From: Glaciecola sp947496235
GTDB lineage: Bacteria; Pseudomonadota; Gammaproteobacteria; Enterobacterales; Alteromonadaceae
NCBI RefSeq assembly: GCF_050306235.1
Contig: NZ_JBLWFH010000009.1
Span: forward strand, 1 to 64,000
DNA length: 64,000 nucleotides
Direction: 5' to 3'
Part shown: in pieces, positions 8,474 to 15,858 of the stretch
Layout: each line of letters begins with the position of its first letter
How positions within the stretch are numbered: the first letter of the stretch is position 1
Notes under the pieces: model-generated
Seen by the model: the letters and a program-made list of their open reading frames with translations, nothing else
What the model was told of the DNA's origin: nothing
Database searches by the model: none
Made by a program: the position numbers and the translations under genes

Positions 8474-9289
8474 TTATTGTCGAGCTAAACGCACATTAGG
8501 ATAAGTAGATTCAAAATTTGAACGGAAGGGGTTAATATCGAGTCCGCCACGTCTTGTATATCTAGCATATACAGTTAAATGCGTTGGTCGACAATGATCT
8601 AACAGATCTTTAAAAATCCGTTCAACACATTGTTCATGAAATTCATTGTGTTGGCGGAATGAGATGACATACTTCAGTAGTGATGCTTGATCAATTTTAG
8701 GACCCTGATAGCGAATACAAAGGCTGCCCCAATCGGGTTGATTGGTAATTAAACAGTTTGATTTTAATAAATGACTCACCAAGGTTTCATTTACTATTGT
8801 ATTTTCGTCACTCTTAAGTTGCTCGTTTAAAATATCACTACCAGATATTTCCACATCAAGGTCATCAATGACATGACCTGGAAGATCGCCAATATATTGT
8901 TGGGTAAATTCGGCTACGGGGACTAAAACCAATCTTACTTGAGCTCCCGCACACTTGGAGAGATCTGTTTGCATAAGGTCTAAAACATCTTGATACGTTG
9001 CAAAAGACTCTTGATTAAAGCTATTCAAATACAGCTTAAATGATTTAGATTCAATTAAATTTGGTGAATCATAAGGAACATGACATTCAAGTATGGCGAC
9101 CTGTGGCTTACCCTTAAGATTTAACCAAGAAATCTCATAGGCATTCCAAACATCTTCACCTGTGAAAGGCAGTGCATTATCAGATAATCCAATATTGTCT
9201 CTGCTAAGTTGACGAGGTACCGCCTGCAATAAATCAGGCGAGTAGGCGTCAGGGTAATCAACTGCTTTACCTAAAGTTAAGTCTTTCAA
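8474..9289 (-). CDS. queF: NADPH-dependent 7-cyano-7-deazaguanine reductase QueF, apparently with a disrupted N-terminus and TTG start
   Basis: 271 residues from a TTG at 9289. QueF reduces preQ0 to preQ1 in queuosine synthesis. The bimodular (YqcD-type) family is evident from SKSFKLYLNSFNQ in the N-half and SHLLKSNCLITNQPDWG, HNEFHEQCVERIF and ARYTRRGGLDINPFRS in the C-half, including the catalytic Cys in the SNCLI motif. An in-frame ATG at 9316 would give exactly the N-terminal length of the E. coli enzyme, but codon 6 in that frame is TAG (9299-9301). The remaining nine residues are not part of the active site, so a downstream TTG start could still give a working protein. TTG has no clear Shine-Dalgarno. 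It is transcribed divergently from syd, as in related genomes. Confidence 0.88.
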   Translation of the reverse strand: MKDLTLGKAVDYPDAYSPDLLQAVPRQLSRDNIGLSDNALPFTGEDVWNAYEISWLNLKGKPQVAILECHVPYDSPNLIESKSFKLYLNSFNQESFATYQDVLDLMQTDLSKCAGAQVRLVLVPVAEFTQQYIGDLPGHVIDDLDVEISGSDILNEQLKSDENTIVNETLVSHLLKSNCLITNQPDWGSLCIRYQGPKIDQASLLKYVISFRQHNEFHEQCVERIFKDLLDHCRPTHLTVYARYTRRGGLDINPFRSNFESTYPNVRLARQ

Positions 9290-9442
9290 ATGTAAAATCT
9301 ACCACTGTGTTTTCATGTTATACAGGGTATTATAGTGAAAAATAATGATATAAGCTCAATTCTTACCGCTTTTATTCTCTGGTCACGTGAAAATTAGCAT
9401 TTATAATTTATTCGAAACACATACGAGAAACAGATTTAATCC

Positions 9443-10012
9443 ATGGATACAGCCTTCATTAAAGCATTTGACACTTTTATTAACGCCTACAAATCCCAAT
9501 CAGATTCTGAAAATCAAGGGTTGATGACAGAATACGATAGTGATTGGCAATCTCCTTGTTTTGAATTGGATAATCAACTAGAGGACGGAGATCTCGTCAA
9601 ATGGACACCAGCATTGAGAGACCCTTCGGCAAATCTTGGCAATATTGCATCAGCCTTAGATTTAGAAATTCCAGCCGCTTTTCATCATCTATTTGGCAGG
9701 TACTACAGTTTCGATTTAAATGCGCAGACGCAACGTGGAAAGCTTACGATCTTACAGGCTATCAATGATGAAGACTTTGAGCGGCTACAAAAGAACTTGA
9801 TAGCCCATGTTCTTATGAAGCGGAAACTTAAACAGCCTGAAACCTTATTTTTCGCTGTCACTGATGAAGAAGACTTTGTGATTTCGTTATTACCTAACTC
9901 CGGAGAAGTGGTGCTCGAATTTGTGGGTAAACCACATCAAGAAGTTTTGGCCGAGAATTTAACCGCATTTTTTACATCATTAGACCCAGTGCCAACAAAA
10001 GTGAGCTTATGA
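9443..10012 (+). CDS. syd: SecY-interacting protein Syd
   Basis: 189 residues, close to the E. coli length of 181. Syd is a cytosolic acidic protein that binds SecY and acts in quality control of the translocon. Recognition rests on the overall sequence (Trp/acidic N-terminal part with WQSPCF, the conserved LFGRYYSFDLNA segment, and the C-terminal VLEFVGKP stretch) and on the queF-syd-csrB gene order shared with E. coli. It starts at the ATG after an AGAAACAGATT leader with only a weak ribosome site. It converges on the small gene at 10018-10314, with 5 bp between the stops. Confidence 0.9.
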   Translation: MDTAFIKAFDTFINAYKSQSDSENQGLMTEYDSDWQSPCFELDNQLEDGDLVKWTPALRDPSANLGNIASALDLEIPAAFHHLFGRYYSFDLNAQTQRGKLTILQAINDEDFERLQKNLIAHVLMKRKLKQPETLFFAVTDEEDFVISLLPNSGEVVLEFVGKPHQEVLAENLTAFFTSLDPVPTKVSL

Positions 10013-10017
10013 AACGG

Positions 10018-10314
10018 CTACTTGGTTGTTAAAAGTGTAGATAATTGATGTTCAAGTTCGCTCACTCTGCGCGTCAAATCATCAATTTGTTGTTGCAAGT
10101 TTTTGTTTTCTGGTTCGGTCTTAATTTCTTTAGGTGCCAGGTCTACTCGCTGAGGATTTTCTTGCCACCGATTAATGCCTCTAATCAAAATAGGCAGCTT
10201 ATAATCAGGGCCTAACTTTGCTTTTAATAGGCCAACGGAAGGTTTTTTATTATTTTCTGATAGTTCAACGCAAGCATTAATTACTCGACCTATCTGGTAT
10301 TCAGTATTCTTCAT
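10018..10314 (-). CDS. Small protein with C-terminal coiled coil, unknown function
   Basis: 98 residues. The N-terminal ~50 residues look like a small helical, possibly DNA-binding unit (RVINACVELSENNKKPSVGLLKAKLG resembles the start of a winged-helix or KfrA-type N-terminal domain). The C-terminal ~30 residues (QQQIDDLTRRVSELEHQL) form a clear leucine-heptad coiled coil, so the protein probably forms dimers. It converges with syd. I do not recognise the family; a transcription-factor-like role is a guess from the layout. Confidence 0.7.
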   Translation of the reverse strand: MKNTEYQIGRVINACVELSENNKKPSVGLLKAKLGPDYKLPILIRGINRWQENPQRVDLAPKEIKTEPENKNLQQQIDDLTRRVSELEHQLSTLLTTK

Positions 10315-10481
10315 GTTTTGTTTAAAGTCAATTTTTAGTGAAAGATGCCAAGTCTTAGTGAAAATAACAAAGTAAAAAACGGTAATATCTTTTAACTATC
10401 TGAATTTTAAAGTAATTTAATATTGGTCTAAAATTTGTTTAAGAATCGATAACGAAATATCAAATCACTTAGGAAAACATA

Positions 10482-10850
10482 ATGAAATTAAAAACGTTAG
10501 CTATAGTTGGGGTTGCTGTATTCGCTTTACAAGGTTGTGTAATCGCAGTAGGCGATGATGATTATAGTGGTGAAAGAAGTTATCACAGTGAATCAAGTCG
10601 GGAAGATGATAATAGAGAATACATTGCAAAATTAGATGCTGGCGCAAATTTAAAAGAAATTAAAAGTGATTTAGGAACACCTGACTTCAGTGAGTTGTTA
10701 GTTAAAGGTGACACTGAATACAGAGTACTTTTTTATCGTACTCAACGTCGACATGGTGATGGTATGACTACGAAAGATGAATGTACGGCAGTCGTATTTA
10801 AAAATAATGCGCTCATTGGCATCGGTGAGACCGCATTAGAAAAGCTGTAA
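10482..10850 (+). CDS. DUF3192 family lipoprotein
   Basis: 122 residues beginning with a lipoprotein signal: a hydrophobic stretch after MKLK and a lipobox ending LQGC, so the mature chain starts at Cys19 and is membrane anchored. After an acidic, Ser-rich linker (residues ~25-45) comes a compact domain with LDAGANLKEIKSDLGTPDFSE and YRVLFYRTQ, the layout of DUF3192/BamE-like small beta proteins. Function is unknown; a structural likeness to the SmpA/BamE fold suggests the envelope. AGGAA lies upstream of the ATG, and a strong terminator follows. Confidence 0.85.
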   Translation: MKLKTLAIVGVAVFALQGCVIAVGDDDYSGERSYHSESSREDDNREYIAKLDAGANLKEIKSDLGTPDFSELLVKGDTEYRVLFYRTQRRHGDGMTTKDECTAVVFKNNALIGIGETALEKL

Positions 10851-10865
10851 ACAAAGAATATGAAG

Positions 10866-10893
10866 AATAAGCCGGCTCTCCGGCTTATTTTTT
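10866..10893 (+). terminator. Intrinsic terminator of the DUF3192 gene
   Basis: Ten-base stem (10866-10875 with 10880-10889), 4-nt loop CTCT, followed by a T run; 16 bp after the stop codon. Confidence 0.92.
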
Positions 10894-10977
10894 ATCCTAG
10901 TATGTAAAAAATATGTTACAAAAATAAAGATTCTGTTTTACAATAAGTTGGTCAAAGTTTAAGAGGGAAATTGTTAA

Positions 10978-11625
10978 ATGACCACGTCAGTGTATCAACC
11001 AGATCTAAAACAAGTGACTTCCGCTTATTTGTCAGCTGAAGATCTCAATGTCGCTGCTTCTATTTTATATAACGCTTACTTTGATGATCCCCTATTCACT
11101 GAAATTTTCCAAGCCAACCGTGAAGGTTATGAAGCGAGATTGCGCTCGGCAATTCGTGAAGAAATCACGACTTTTTGGGATTCTGATCAACCCTTGATAG
11201 GGCTATACGAAGACAAGCGGTTGTTAGCTGTGAGTTGTTTAATTAGTCCTGATGCTGCTTTTGGTGCGGGGCGCTTTTGGCACTGGCGTTTAAAAATGTT
11301 GCTCACAGCTGGTTATTTTGGCACCAAGCAAATGATTGCCAAAGAAGAAAAAGTAAGAGAGCATATTCCTGCTAAGAATTTTCATATGCTATCGTTAATT
11401 GGCGTTCATCCAGATTATCAGGATTTAGGATTGGGCCACATCTTATTAAGTGCCATTCTTGGGGTCATGTTAGAGGATCCTTCTAGCGAAGGTATTGGGG
11501 TATTAGTTACCCTACCAAAATGCCTGTCATTTTTCCAAGATGGGCAATTTCAAGACATTACCGATGTGCATGCGGGAAGTATTCAAGGGAAAGTAATGTT
11601 TAGACCTAGAACTATTACTTCCTAA
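10978..11625 (+). CDS. GNAT-family N-acetyltransferase
   Basis: 215 residues. The acetyl-CoA binding motif A is recognisable at about residues 137-160: a beta strand LSLIGVHPDYQDLGLGHILL, with the Q/R-x-x-G-x-G/A signature present as QDLGLG. The N-terminal part (residues 20-60) carries the helical acceptor side, and the C-terminal strand SFFQDGQF fits the family. The acceptor cannot be told. AGAGGGAAATTGTTAA precedes the ATG. The stop codon is followed 9 bp later by a palindrome that I read mainly as a regulator site for the CsrB-like RNA. Confidence 0.88.
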   Translation: MTTSVYQPDLKQVTSAYLSAEDLNVAASILYNAYFDDPLFTEIFQANREGYEARLRSAIREEITTFWDSDQPLIGLYEDKRLLAVSCLISPDAAFGAGRFWHWRLKMLLTAGYFGTKQMIAKEEKVREHIPAKNFHMLSLIGVHPDYQDLGLGHILLSAILGVMLEDPSSEGIGVLVTLPKCLSFFQDGQFQDITDVHAGSIQGKVMFRPRTITS

Positions 11626-11639
11626 ATGTCTATAGCTTT

Positions 11640-11657
11640 TGTAGGACATATCCTACA
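11640..11657 (+). promoter_or_regulatory. Candidate GacA/UvrY binding palindrome upstream of the CsrB-like RNA
   Basis: The site has the form TGTAGG-N6-CCTACA. It differs from the GacA/UvrY consensus TGTAAG-N6-CTTACA by one base in each arm. Its centre lies about 180 bp before the presumed start of the CsrB-like RNA, close to the spacing known in E. coli csrB. It sits inside a longer palindrome (arms 11634-11646 and 11651-11663, 4-nt loop) that could also act as a weak terminator for the GNAT gene, although no T run follows. Confidence 0.65.
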
Positions 11658-11816
11658 AAAGCTGTCTAATATATCCGTTAATTTTAACTGTTTTTTTCTG
11701 CAAAAAAATCACTAAATCTATATAATTCATGTAGTTGCCGAATTATTTAGACTTAAGTTTAAAGTTAATTTATCCTAAACATTAATTTTTCTTAACCGAT
11801 AGGGTTAATAGTCCGT

Positions 11817-12113
11817 TATTCTAAACCTGTCTTTAGGGAATTTCTTCGGAAATAAAGACAGAGGCAAACAGGACGTTTGCAGAATGGAAGCATATGGACC
11901 ACTCCATGATGGAGAATAGTGTTTTAGGGATGAAATACTTTTTTTAGGATTAACGGAAAAGGGACCTTCACACTGGATGTGTTGCCTGCTTAGGATGAGT
12001 GGGATAATAAGGAAAGGGGCGTAATGGACTTTTATCTGGATGATGTTTCAGCGACGGAACGCCGAGAGGGATACTCAAAATTCTCGGAAAAGCAGACTTA
12101 GGTCTGCTTTTTT
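11817..12113 (+). ncRNA. csrB: CsrB/RsmB-family CsrA-sequestering RNA
   Basis: The region has no convincing frame but contains 19 GGA triplets between 11837 and 12087, many in the form AGGA, TGGA, GGGA or CGGA, which are the CsrA/RsmA contact sites. The 5' end is a stem (TGTCTTTA at 11828-11835 with TAAAGACA at 11853-11860) holding two GGA motifs. The 3' end is a strong terminator (arms 12088-12097 and 12102-12111 plus T run). A -10-like TATTCT lies at 11817-11822; the true 5' end is probably near 11828. Synteny supports the call: in E. coli csrB also lies between syd and the yqcC-truC-yqcA genes. The RNA would bind and titrate CsrA, controlling carbon storage, motility and biofilm. Confidence 0.9.
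12088..12113 (+). terminator. Terminator of the CsrB-like RNA
   Basis: Ten-base stem (12088-12097 with 12102-12111), 4-nt loop TTAG, six T in a row at the end. It ends 22 bp before the stop of the convergent DUF3301 gene. Confidence 0.93.
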
Positions 12114-12135
12114 GCGTTTAGGCTTATGTTAAGTA

Positions 12136-12444
12136 TCAGTTTGCGATTCGAAAAGCCGGTAAATCTACTGATACCACCCGGCTGCCTACAGTACTTATAG
12201 TGCCCGTATAAAGATTCTCACCATCGCTACTGAAGCTCAACTCGTATTTATTTAGCCAGTCGACTTTACCTTTAAAAATACCGATTTTGGTAGATACTCT
12301 TGCCAAAGAAACATATTGCAAACCTTCTCTTTCACAATATTGCTTAGCGAAACGGATGGTGTATTCGCCGATGCCGCGTAGTCGCCAAAATTGAAATGCA
12401 ATGGCGATAATAATAACGAGAATTAAAATGTTTACAGAGGTCAT
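12136..12444 (-). CDS. DUF3301 family membrane-anchored small protein
   Basis: 102 residues: one N-terminal transmembrane helix (residues ~4-20, INILILVIIIAIAFQFW), then a soluble domain with EYTIRFAKQYCEREGLQYVSLARV, characteristic of DUF3301. No enzyme motif is visible. It follows the DUF3549 gene with a 6-bp gap on the same strand, forming a two-gene operon, and converges on the CsrB-like RNA. Function unknown. Confidence 0.85.
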   Translation of the reverse strand: MTSVNILILVIIIAIAFQFWRLRGIGEYTIRFAKQYCEREGLQYVSLARVSTKIGIFKGKVDWLNKYELSFSSDGENLYTGTISTVGSRVVSVDLPAFRIAN

Positions 12445-12450
12445 TATTCA

Positions 12451-13479
12451 CTAGCTTATTTTAATTAATTCTTGGATGGCTCTTTTAGTAAGAGGCGTTT
12501 GCTGTTCATTTTTAAGGAACCTTAACAGATAAGCTCTTACTTCAGGTAGCATTACTAAATCTGCGAATACACCTTTAAACAAAGTAAAATCAGGACTGGC
12601 TTCAGCGACTTTATGAAAGTAATTTAGTACTCGATCATCATGATTAAAGTAATGCCAATGACGGCCTGCAATAACCACTAATAACTCAACATCTAACACT
12701 TCTTCAGACCTTACAATATCATCAATTAATGCCTTTAAGGTTTCTAAATCGCCATGTGCTAGTGCTCTTAGCGCCAATGCTTTTGTATTACCTTCTTGGG
12801 TGTTAAAAAAAGTAATCAAAGCGTTAGTTTGCTGGGTATTCAATTTGATCGATTCAAGGGAACTCAACAAGCAATTTAGTACAGGTGAGGGGAGCGTTTG
12901 TAAATCAGAGTCAAGCAAATTCGATAGCTCGATTTCTGAAAGCATAACCACTGCATCAGAAATATTTTGTACGCTTAAGGATTCCCAATTAGAGCCGTTT
13001 GGCTTTGTCAGATAATCTTTGGCTTTAATCGCTTCATCAGATAAATCAAAGGCTAAGCGTTTTTTTAATAGAGCGTTACAATCGGCCAAAAGTTGCTGAT
13101 TAGGCGTGAAAATGTAGGGATTTTCTGGCAAACCTTTGTCAGTTTCTTGTGTCTTTTCTAACGATTGTCCGAGAGCATCTACTACAATCTGTAGAAACTG
13201 ATCTCTAGCAGCGCTTTGTAATAAGCTGCGCTCATCTAAAGGTAATGACAAATACCAGATATAATGTTCATTATTCAGTTTTCGATTCCAAAACATGATA
13301 CATAACCAAGCTTTTCCTTGTCTTGCGCGAGGAAAGGGTGCTTTATGATTTTCGATATCGAAAAAATCTTGTGGATCAAAGACGTGTTTGCCTCGACTAA
13401 CATCAATTATGATGTATTCTGTGCCGGCATGGAGTAAAAATTCACTGATTGTACTGATTGAGGGAGTAACGTCTGTCAT
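12451..13479 (-). CDS. DUF3549 family protein
   Basis: 342 residues, soluble, no signal peptide. The N-terminal ~100 residues (EFLLHAGTEYIIIDVSRGKHVFDPQDFFDIENH, KAWLCIMFWNRKLNNEHYIWYLSLPLDERSLL) are the conserved core of DUF3549. The C-terminal half is helical and repeat-like (residues ~160-342), resembling HEAT or ARM repeats. The pairing with DUF3301 and the position next to truC recur in Alteromonadales and Vibrionales as far as I recall. Function unknown. The gene is divergent from truC with 61 bp between the starts. Confidence 0.85.
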   Translation of the reverse strand: MTDVTPSISTISEFLLHAGTEYIIIDVSRGKHVFDPQDFFDIENHKAPFPRARQGKAWLCIMFWNRKLNNEHYIWYLSLPLDERSLLQSAARDQFLQIVVDALGQSLEKTQETDKGLPENPYIFTPNQQLLADCNALLKKRLAFDLSDEAIKAKDYLTKPNGSNWESLSVQNISDAVVMLSEIELSNLLDSDLQTLPSPVLNCLLSSLESIKLNTQQTNALITFFNTQEGNTKALALRALAHGDLETLKALIDDIVRSEEVLDVELLVVIAGRHWHYFNHDDRVLNYFHKVAEASPDFTLFKGVFADLVMLPEVRAYLLRFLKNEQQTPLTKRAIQELIKIS

Positions 13480-13540
13480 CTTGTACTGAATTAAAAAATC
13501 TATCCTAATAGTCTAGCATTAAACTGGGGATTCTAACCAC

Positions 13541-14308
13541 ATGATAAACATTGAATTTGAAGACGAATGTCTAGTGGTTGTAAATAAACCTGCTAACATG
13601 TTGGTGCATAGAAGTGCCATAGACAGAAGAGAAACTGTGTTTCTGATGCAGACGTTGCGTGATCAGTTAAATTGTCACGTTTACCCTTTACATCGATTAG
13701 ACAAACCTACGTCAGGTTTGGTGCTCTTCGCAAAATCATCGGAAATAGCTAGTCAATTACAGCCTCAATTTGAACAACAACTCATCGAAAAACACTATAT
13801 TGCTGTAGTGAGGGGATTTGTTCATGAGGCCAAAGAAATTGATTATCCTTTGGTCGAAAAGTTAGACAAGATGACTGATAACTTGGATAAACAAAATTTG
13901 GCAAAAGCTGCAATAACCAACTTATTGCCGTTAGCAACCTTAGAAATCGATAAGCCAGTGTCAAGATACCCAAAGGCAAGATTTAGCTTAGTTAATTTGA
14001 AACCAATTACCGGTAGAAAACATCAACTTAGACGGCACATGGCGCATATTCGCCATCCAATCATAGGCGATACAACCCATGGAGATGGTAAACAAAACCG
14101 ATTTGCGAGAGAAGAGTTGAATTTTCACCGTTTAGCCCTTCATGCATATTCAATGATGTTTACTCACCCTGTCACTCTTCAGAAAATCGCCGTCATGGCA
14201 AAAATTGATGGTGAGTTAAAAGCCTTGGTGAAGACTTTTTCAGAACTAGGAATTAACCTGACAAACAATCAAGATAATAGTTTGTTGTATAGCACCTTGA
14301 TTAATTAA
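13541..14308 (+). CDS. truC: tRNA pseudouridine(65) synthase TruC
   Basis: 255 residues. It belongs to the RluA/TruC family of pseudouridine synthases and would isomerise U65 in tRNA-Ile and tRNA-Asp. The catalytic motif HRLDKPTSGLVLFAKS is present (catalytic Asp near residue 55), as are the downstream KHYIAVVRG and KPITGRKHQLRRHMAHIRHPIIGD segments. The length agrees with E. coli TruC (260). The truC-yqcA pair is also found in E. coli, which favours TruC over RluA or RluD. Confidence 0.93.
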   Translation: MINIEFEDECLVVVNKPANMLVHRSAIDRRETVFLMQTLRDQLNCHVYPLHRLDKPTSGLVLFAKSSEIASQLQPQFEQQLIEKHYIAVVRGFVHEAKEIDYPLVEKLDKMTDNLDKQNLAKAAITNLLPLATLEIDKPVSRYPKARFSLVNLKPITGRKHQLRRHMAHIRHPIIGDTTHGDGKQNRFAREELNFHRLALHAYSMMFTHPVTLQKIAVMAKIDGELKALVKTFSELGINLTNNQDNSLLYSTLIN

Positions 14309-14378
14309 CCTTGATAAATACAATACCGCCCTTATCAAATAAACAGTTTAAAACGACTTAGAATAGAAGAGAGTTTAC

Positions 14379-14828
14379 ATGCGCAGTGTTAGCATATTTG
14401 CAGGATCAGTCTACGGCAACGCCCAACATGTCGCCGAAGCAGTGGTTGCTATGTTGGAAAAAGAAGGCGTAGACGCGCAAGTATTTCATGATCCGGATAT
14501 CTCAGATTTTGTTGAAGCTGAATCTGTGGTGATAATCACTTCTACAACAGGTCAGGGAGATGTTCCGCCTAACATTGAATTATTCTTTCAAGAGTTAAAG
14601 GACCAGTTTCCACTAATGAATAATAAGCCTTTTGTTGTTGCAGGGCTCGGGGATAGTTCATACGGCGACAGTTACTGTGGAGCAGGGCGTCAATTCTTTG
14701 AATTACTACAAGAACTGCAAGGTAATCCTATTGCAGACATGCTCGAAGTGGACGCCATCGAAACCCTATCACCTGAAGATGAAGTAGTACCTTTTATCAA
14801 AGCTAATATTGAAAGATTAACTCAATAG
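14379..14828 (+). CDS. Flavodoxin YqcA (MioC-like)
   Basis: 149 residues, the length of YqcA in E. coli. The FMN phosphate loop is SIFAGSVYGNAQ at residues 4-15, with TSTTGQGDVPPN and GLGDSSYGDSYCGAG forming the isoalloxazine loops. It is a short-chain flavodoxin of the MioC/YqcA type, which donates electrons in reactions still poorly defined. It follows truC by 70 bp on the same strand, as in E. coli. A GAGAG ribosome site precedes the ATG. Confidence 0.92.
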   Translation: MRSVSIFAGSVYGNAQHVAEAVVAMLEKEGVDAQVFHDPDISDFVEAESVVIITSTTGQGDVPPNIELFFQELKDQFPLMNNKPFVVAGLGDSSYGDSYCGAGRQFFELLQELQGNPIADMLEVDAIETLSPEDEVVPFIKANIERLTQ

Positions 14829-14860
14829 TTAATTTCTCTCTCAGGCTTTTGAATATATGG

Positions 14861-14968
14861 ATTAACGGGGTATGGCGACATTTGAAAGCTTCGAAATCAT
14901 GGATGATTTCGTAGAGCGCCCATGGATGGGTTCACAGCGTCTTTCAAATATCGCCATTCCCCGTTAAT
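14861..14968. repeat. Intergenic inverted-repeat element with two UGGA-loop hairpins
   Basis: A 108-bp element between yqcA and dapD. Outer arms 14861-14888 and 14941-14968 are complementary at 26 of 28 positions. Inside are two small hairpins: 14892-14911 (8-bp stem, loop TGGA at 14900-14903) and 14919-14930 (4-bp stem, loop TGGA at 14923-14926). Both read A-TGGA-T on the plus strand. The element is far larger than needed for a terminator and has no T run. It looks like a dispersed REP/MITE-type intergenic element, but only one copy lies in this window. Confidence 0.8.
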
Positions 14969-14995
14969 ACTGAATTTTCTACCACCAGAGTAGAA

Positions 14996-15023
14996 AAGCA
15001 CTTGATAGGCAGATCAAGTGCTT
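14996..15023 (-). terminator. Intrinsic terminator of the map-glnD-dapD transcript
   Basis: Eleven-base stem (14996-15006 with 15013-15023), 6-nt loop; on the minus strand it runs into TTTTCT. It lies 10 bp after the dapD stop. Confidence 0.88.
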
Positions 15024-15033
15024 AGTCTTGAAA

Positions 15034-15858
15034 TTACTCAGCGTTACGAAGGATGTCGTTGATGCCGGTTTTAGATAGGGTTTTAGCGTCCACTTTTTTC
15101 ACTATAATGGCTGCATATAAAGAGTATTTGCCGCATTTGCTTGGTAAGTTACCCGGTACTACTACTGAGCCAGCTGGAACGCGACCAAAATGAACTTCAC
15201 CGGTTTCTCTATCATAGATTTTAGTGCTTTGACCTATGTAAACGCCCATAGAAATCACTGAACCTTCTTCTACAATGACACCTTCTACTATTTCAGAACG
15301 CGCACCGATGAAGCAGTTATCTTCAATTATTGTTGGGCTTGCTTGAAGTGGTTCTAAAACACCACCAATACCAACACCACCAGATAAATGTACGTTTTTA
15401 CCAATTTGTGCACAAGAACCCACGGTTGCCCAAGTATCTACCATGGTACCTTCATCAACATAGGCCCCAATATTTACATAAGAAGGCATAACCACTACAT
15501 TTTTGCCAATGAAAGAGCCCGTTCTAACAGCCGCCGGCGGCACAATCCGCATTCCTTCAGCTTTAAATCGTGCAGCGTCGTAATCAGTGAATTTTAAAGG
15601 TACTTTGTCATAAAAGGTTGATTCAGCGCCTTGAATAAGATCGTTGTCATTGAGTTTAAAAAACAACAGAACGGCTTTCTTTAGCCATTCATTAACTTGC
15701 CAATCAGTTCCCACTTTTTCCGCTACTCGAGCTTCACCGCTATTTAATAAAGCGATGGCTTGGTTTACAGCTTCTCTTACTTGCTCGCTGGCAGTTTCAG
15801 CTGTGAAGGTATCTCTAGTTTCAAATGCTTGTTCAATCAGGGTCGCTAATTCTTTCAT
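15034..15858 (-). CDS. dapD: 2,3,4,5-tetrahydropyridine-2,6-dicarboxylate N-succinyltransferase DapD
   Basis: 274 residues, exactly the E. coli length. DapD transfers succinate from succinyl-CoA to tetrahydrodipicolinate in the lysine/diaminopimelate pathway. The central part (residues ~100-225) is a left-handed beta-helix with hexapeptide repeats (IGKNVVVMPSYVNIGAYVDEGTMVDTWATVG, IGKNVHLSGGVGIGGVLEPL, IEDNCFIGARSEIVEGVIVEEGSVI). The start overlaps the glnD stop by 4 bp (ATGA), so the two are translationally coupled. Confidence 0.97.
   Translation of the reverse strand: MKELATLIEQAFETRDTFTAETASEQVREAVNQAIALLNSGEARVAEKVGTDWQVNEWLKKAVLLFFKLNDNDLIQGAESTFYDKVPLKFTDYDAARFKAEGMRIVPPAAVRTGSFIGKNVVVMPSYVNIGAYVDEGTMVDTWATVGSCAQIGKNVHLSGGVGIGGVLEPLQASPTIIEDNCFIGARSEIVEGVIVEEGSVISMGVYIGQSTKIYDRETGEVHFGRVPAGSVVVPGNLPSKCGKYSLYAAIIVKKVDAKTLSKTGINDILRNAE

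Noticed and set aside
9290..9442. PreQ1 riboswitch in the queF leader
   Set aside because: A TATAAT-like -10 lies about 20 bp before the ATG at 9316, leaving too short a leader for an aptamer.
11634..11663. Terminator of the GNAT gene
   Set aside because: The stem is strong but no T run follows, and the core matches a GacA/UvrY site at the right distance from the CsrB-like RNA. A dual role remains possible.
14861..14968. Rho-independent terminator for yqcA
   Set aside because: The arms are 52 bp apart, no T run follows, and the internal hairpins suggest a different purpose.
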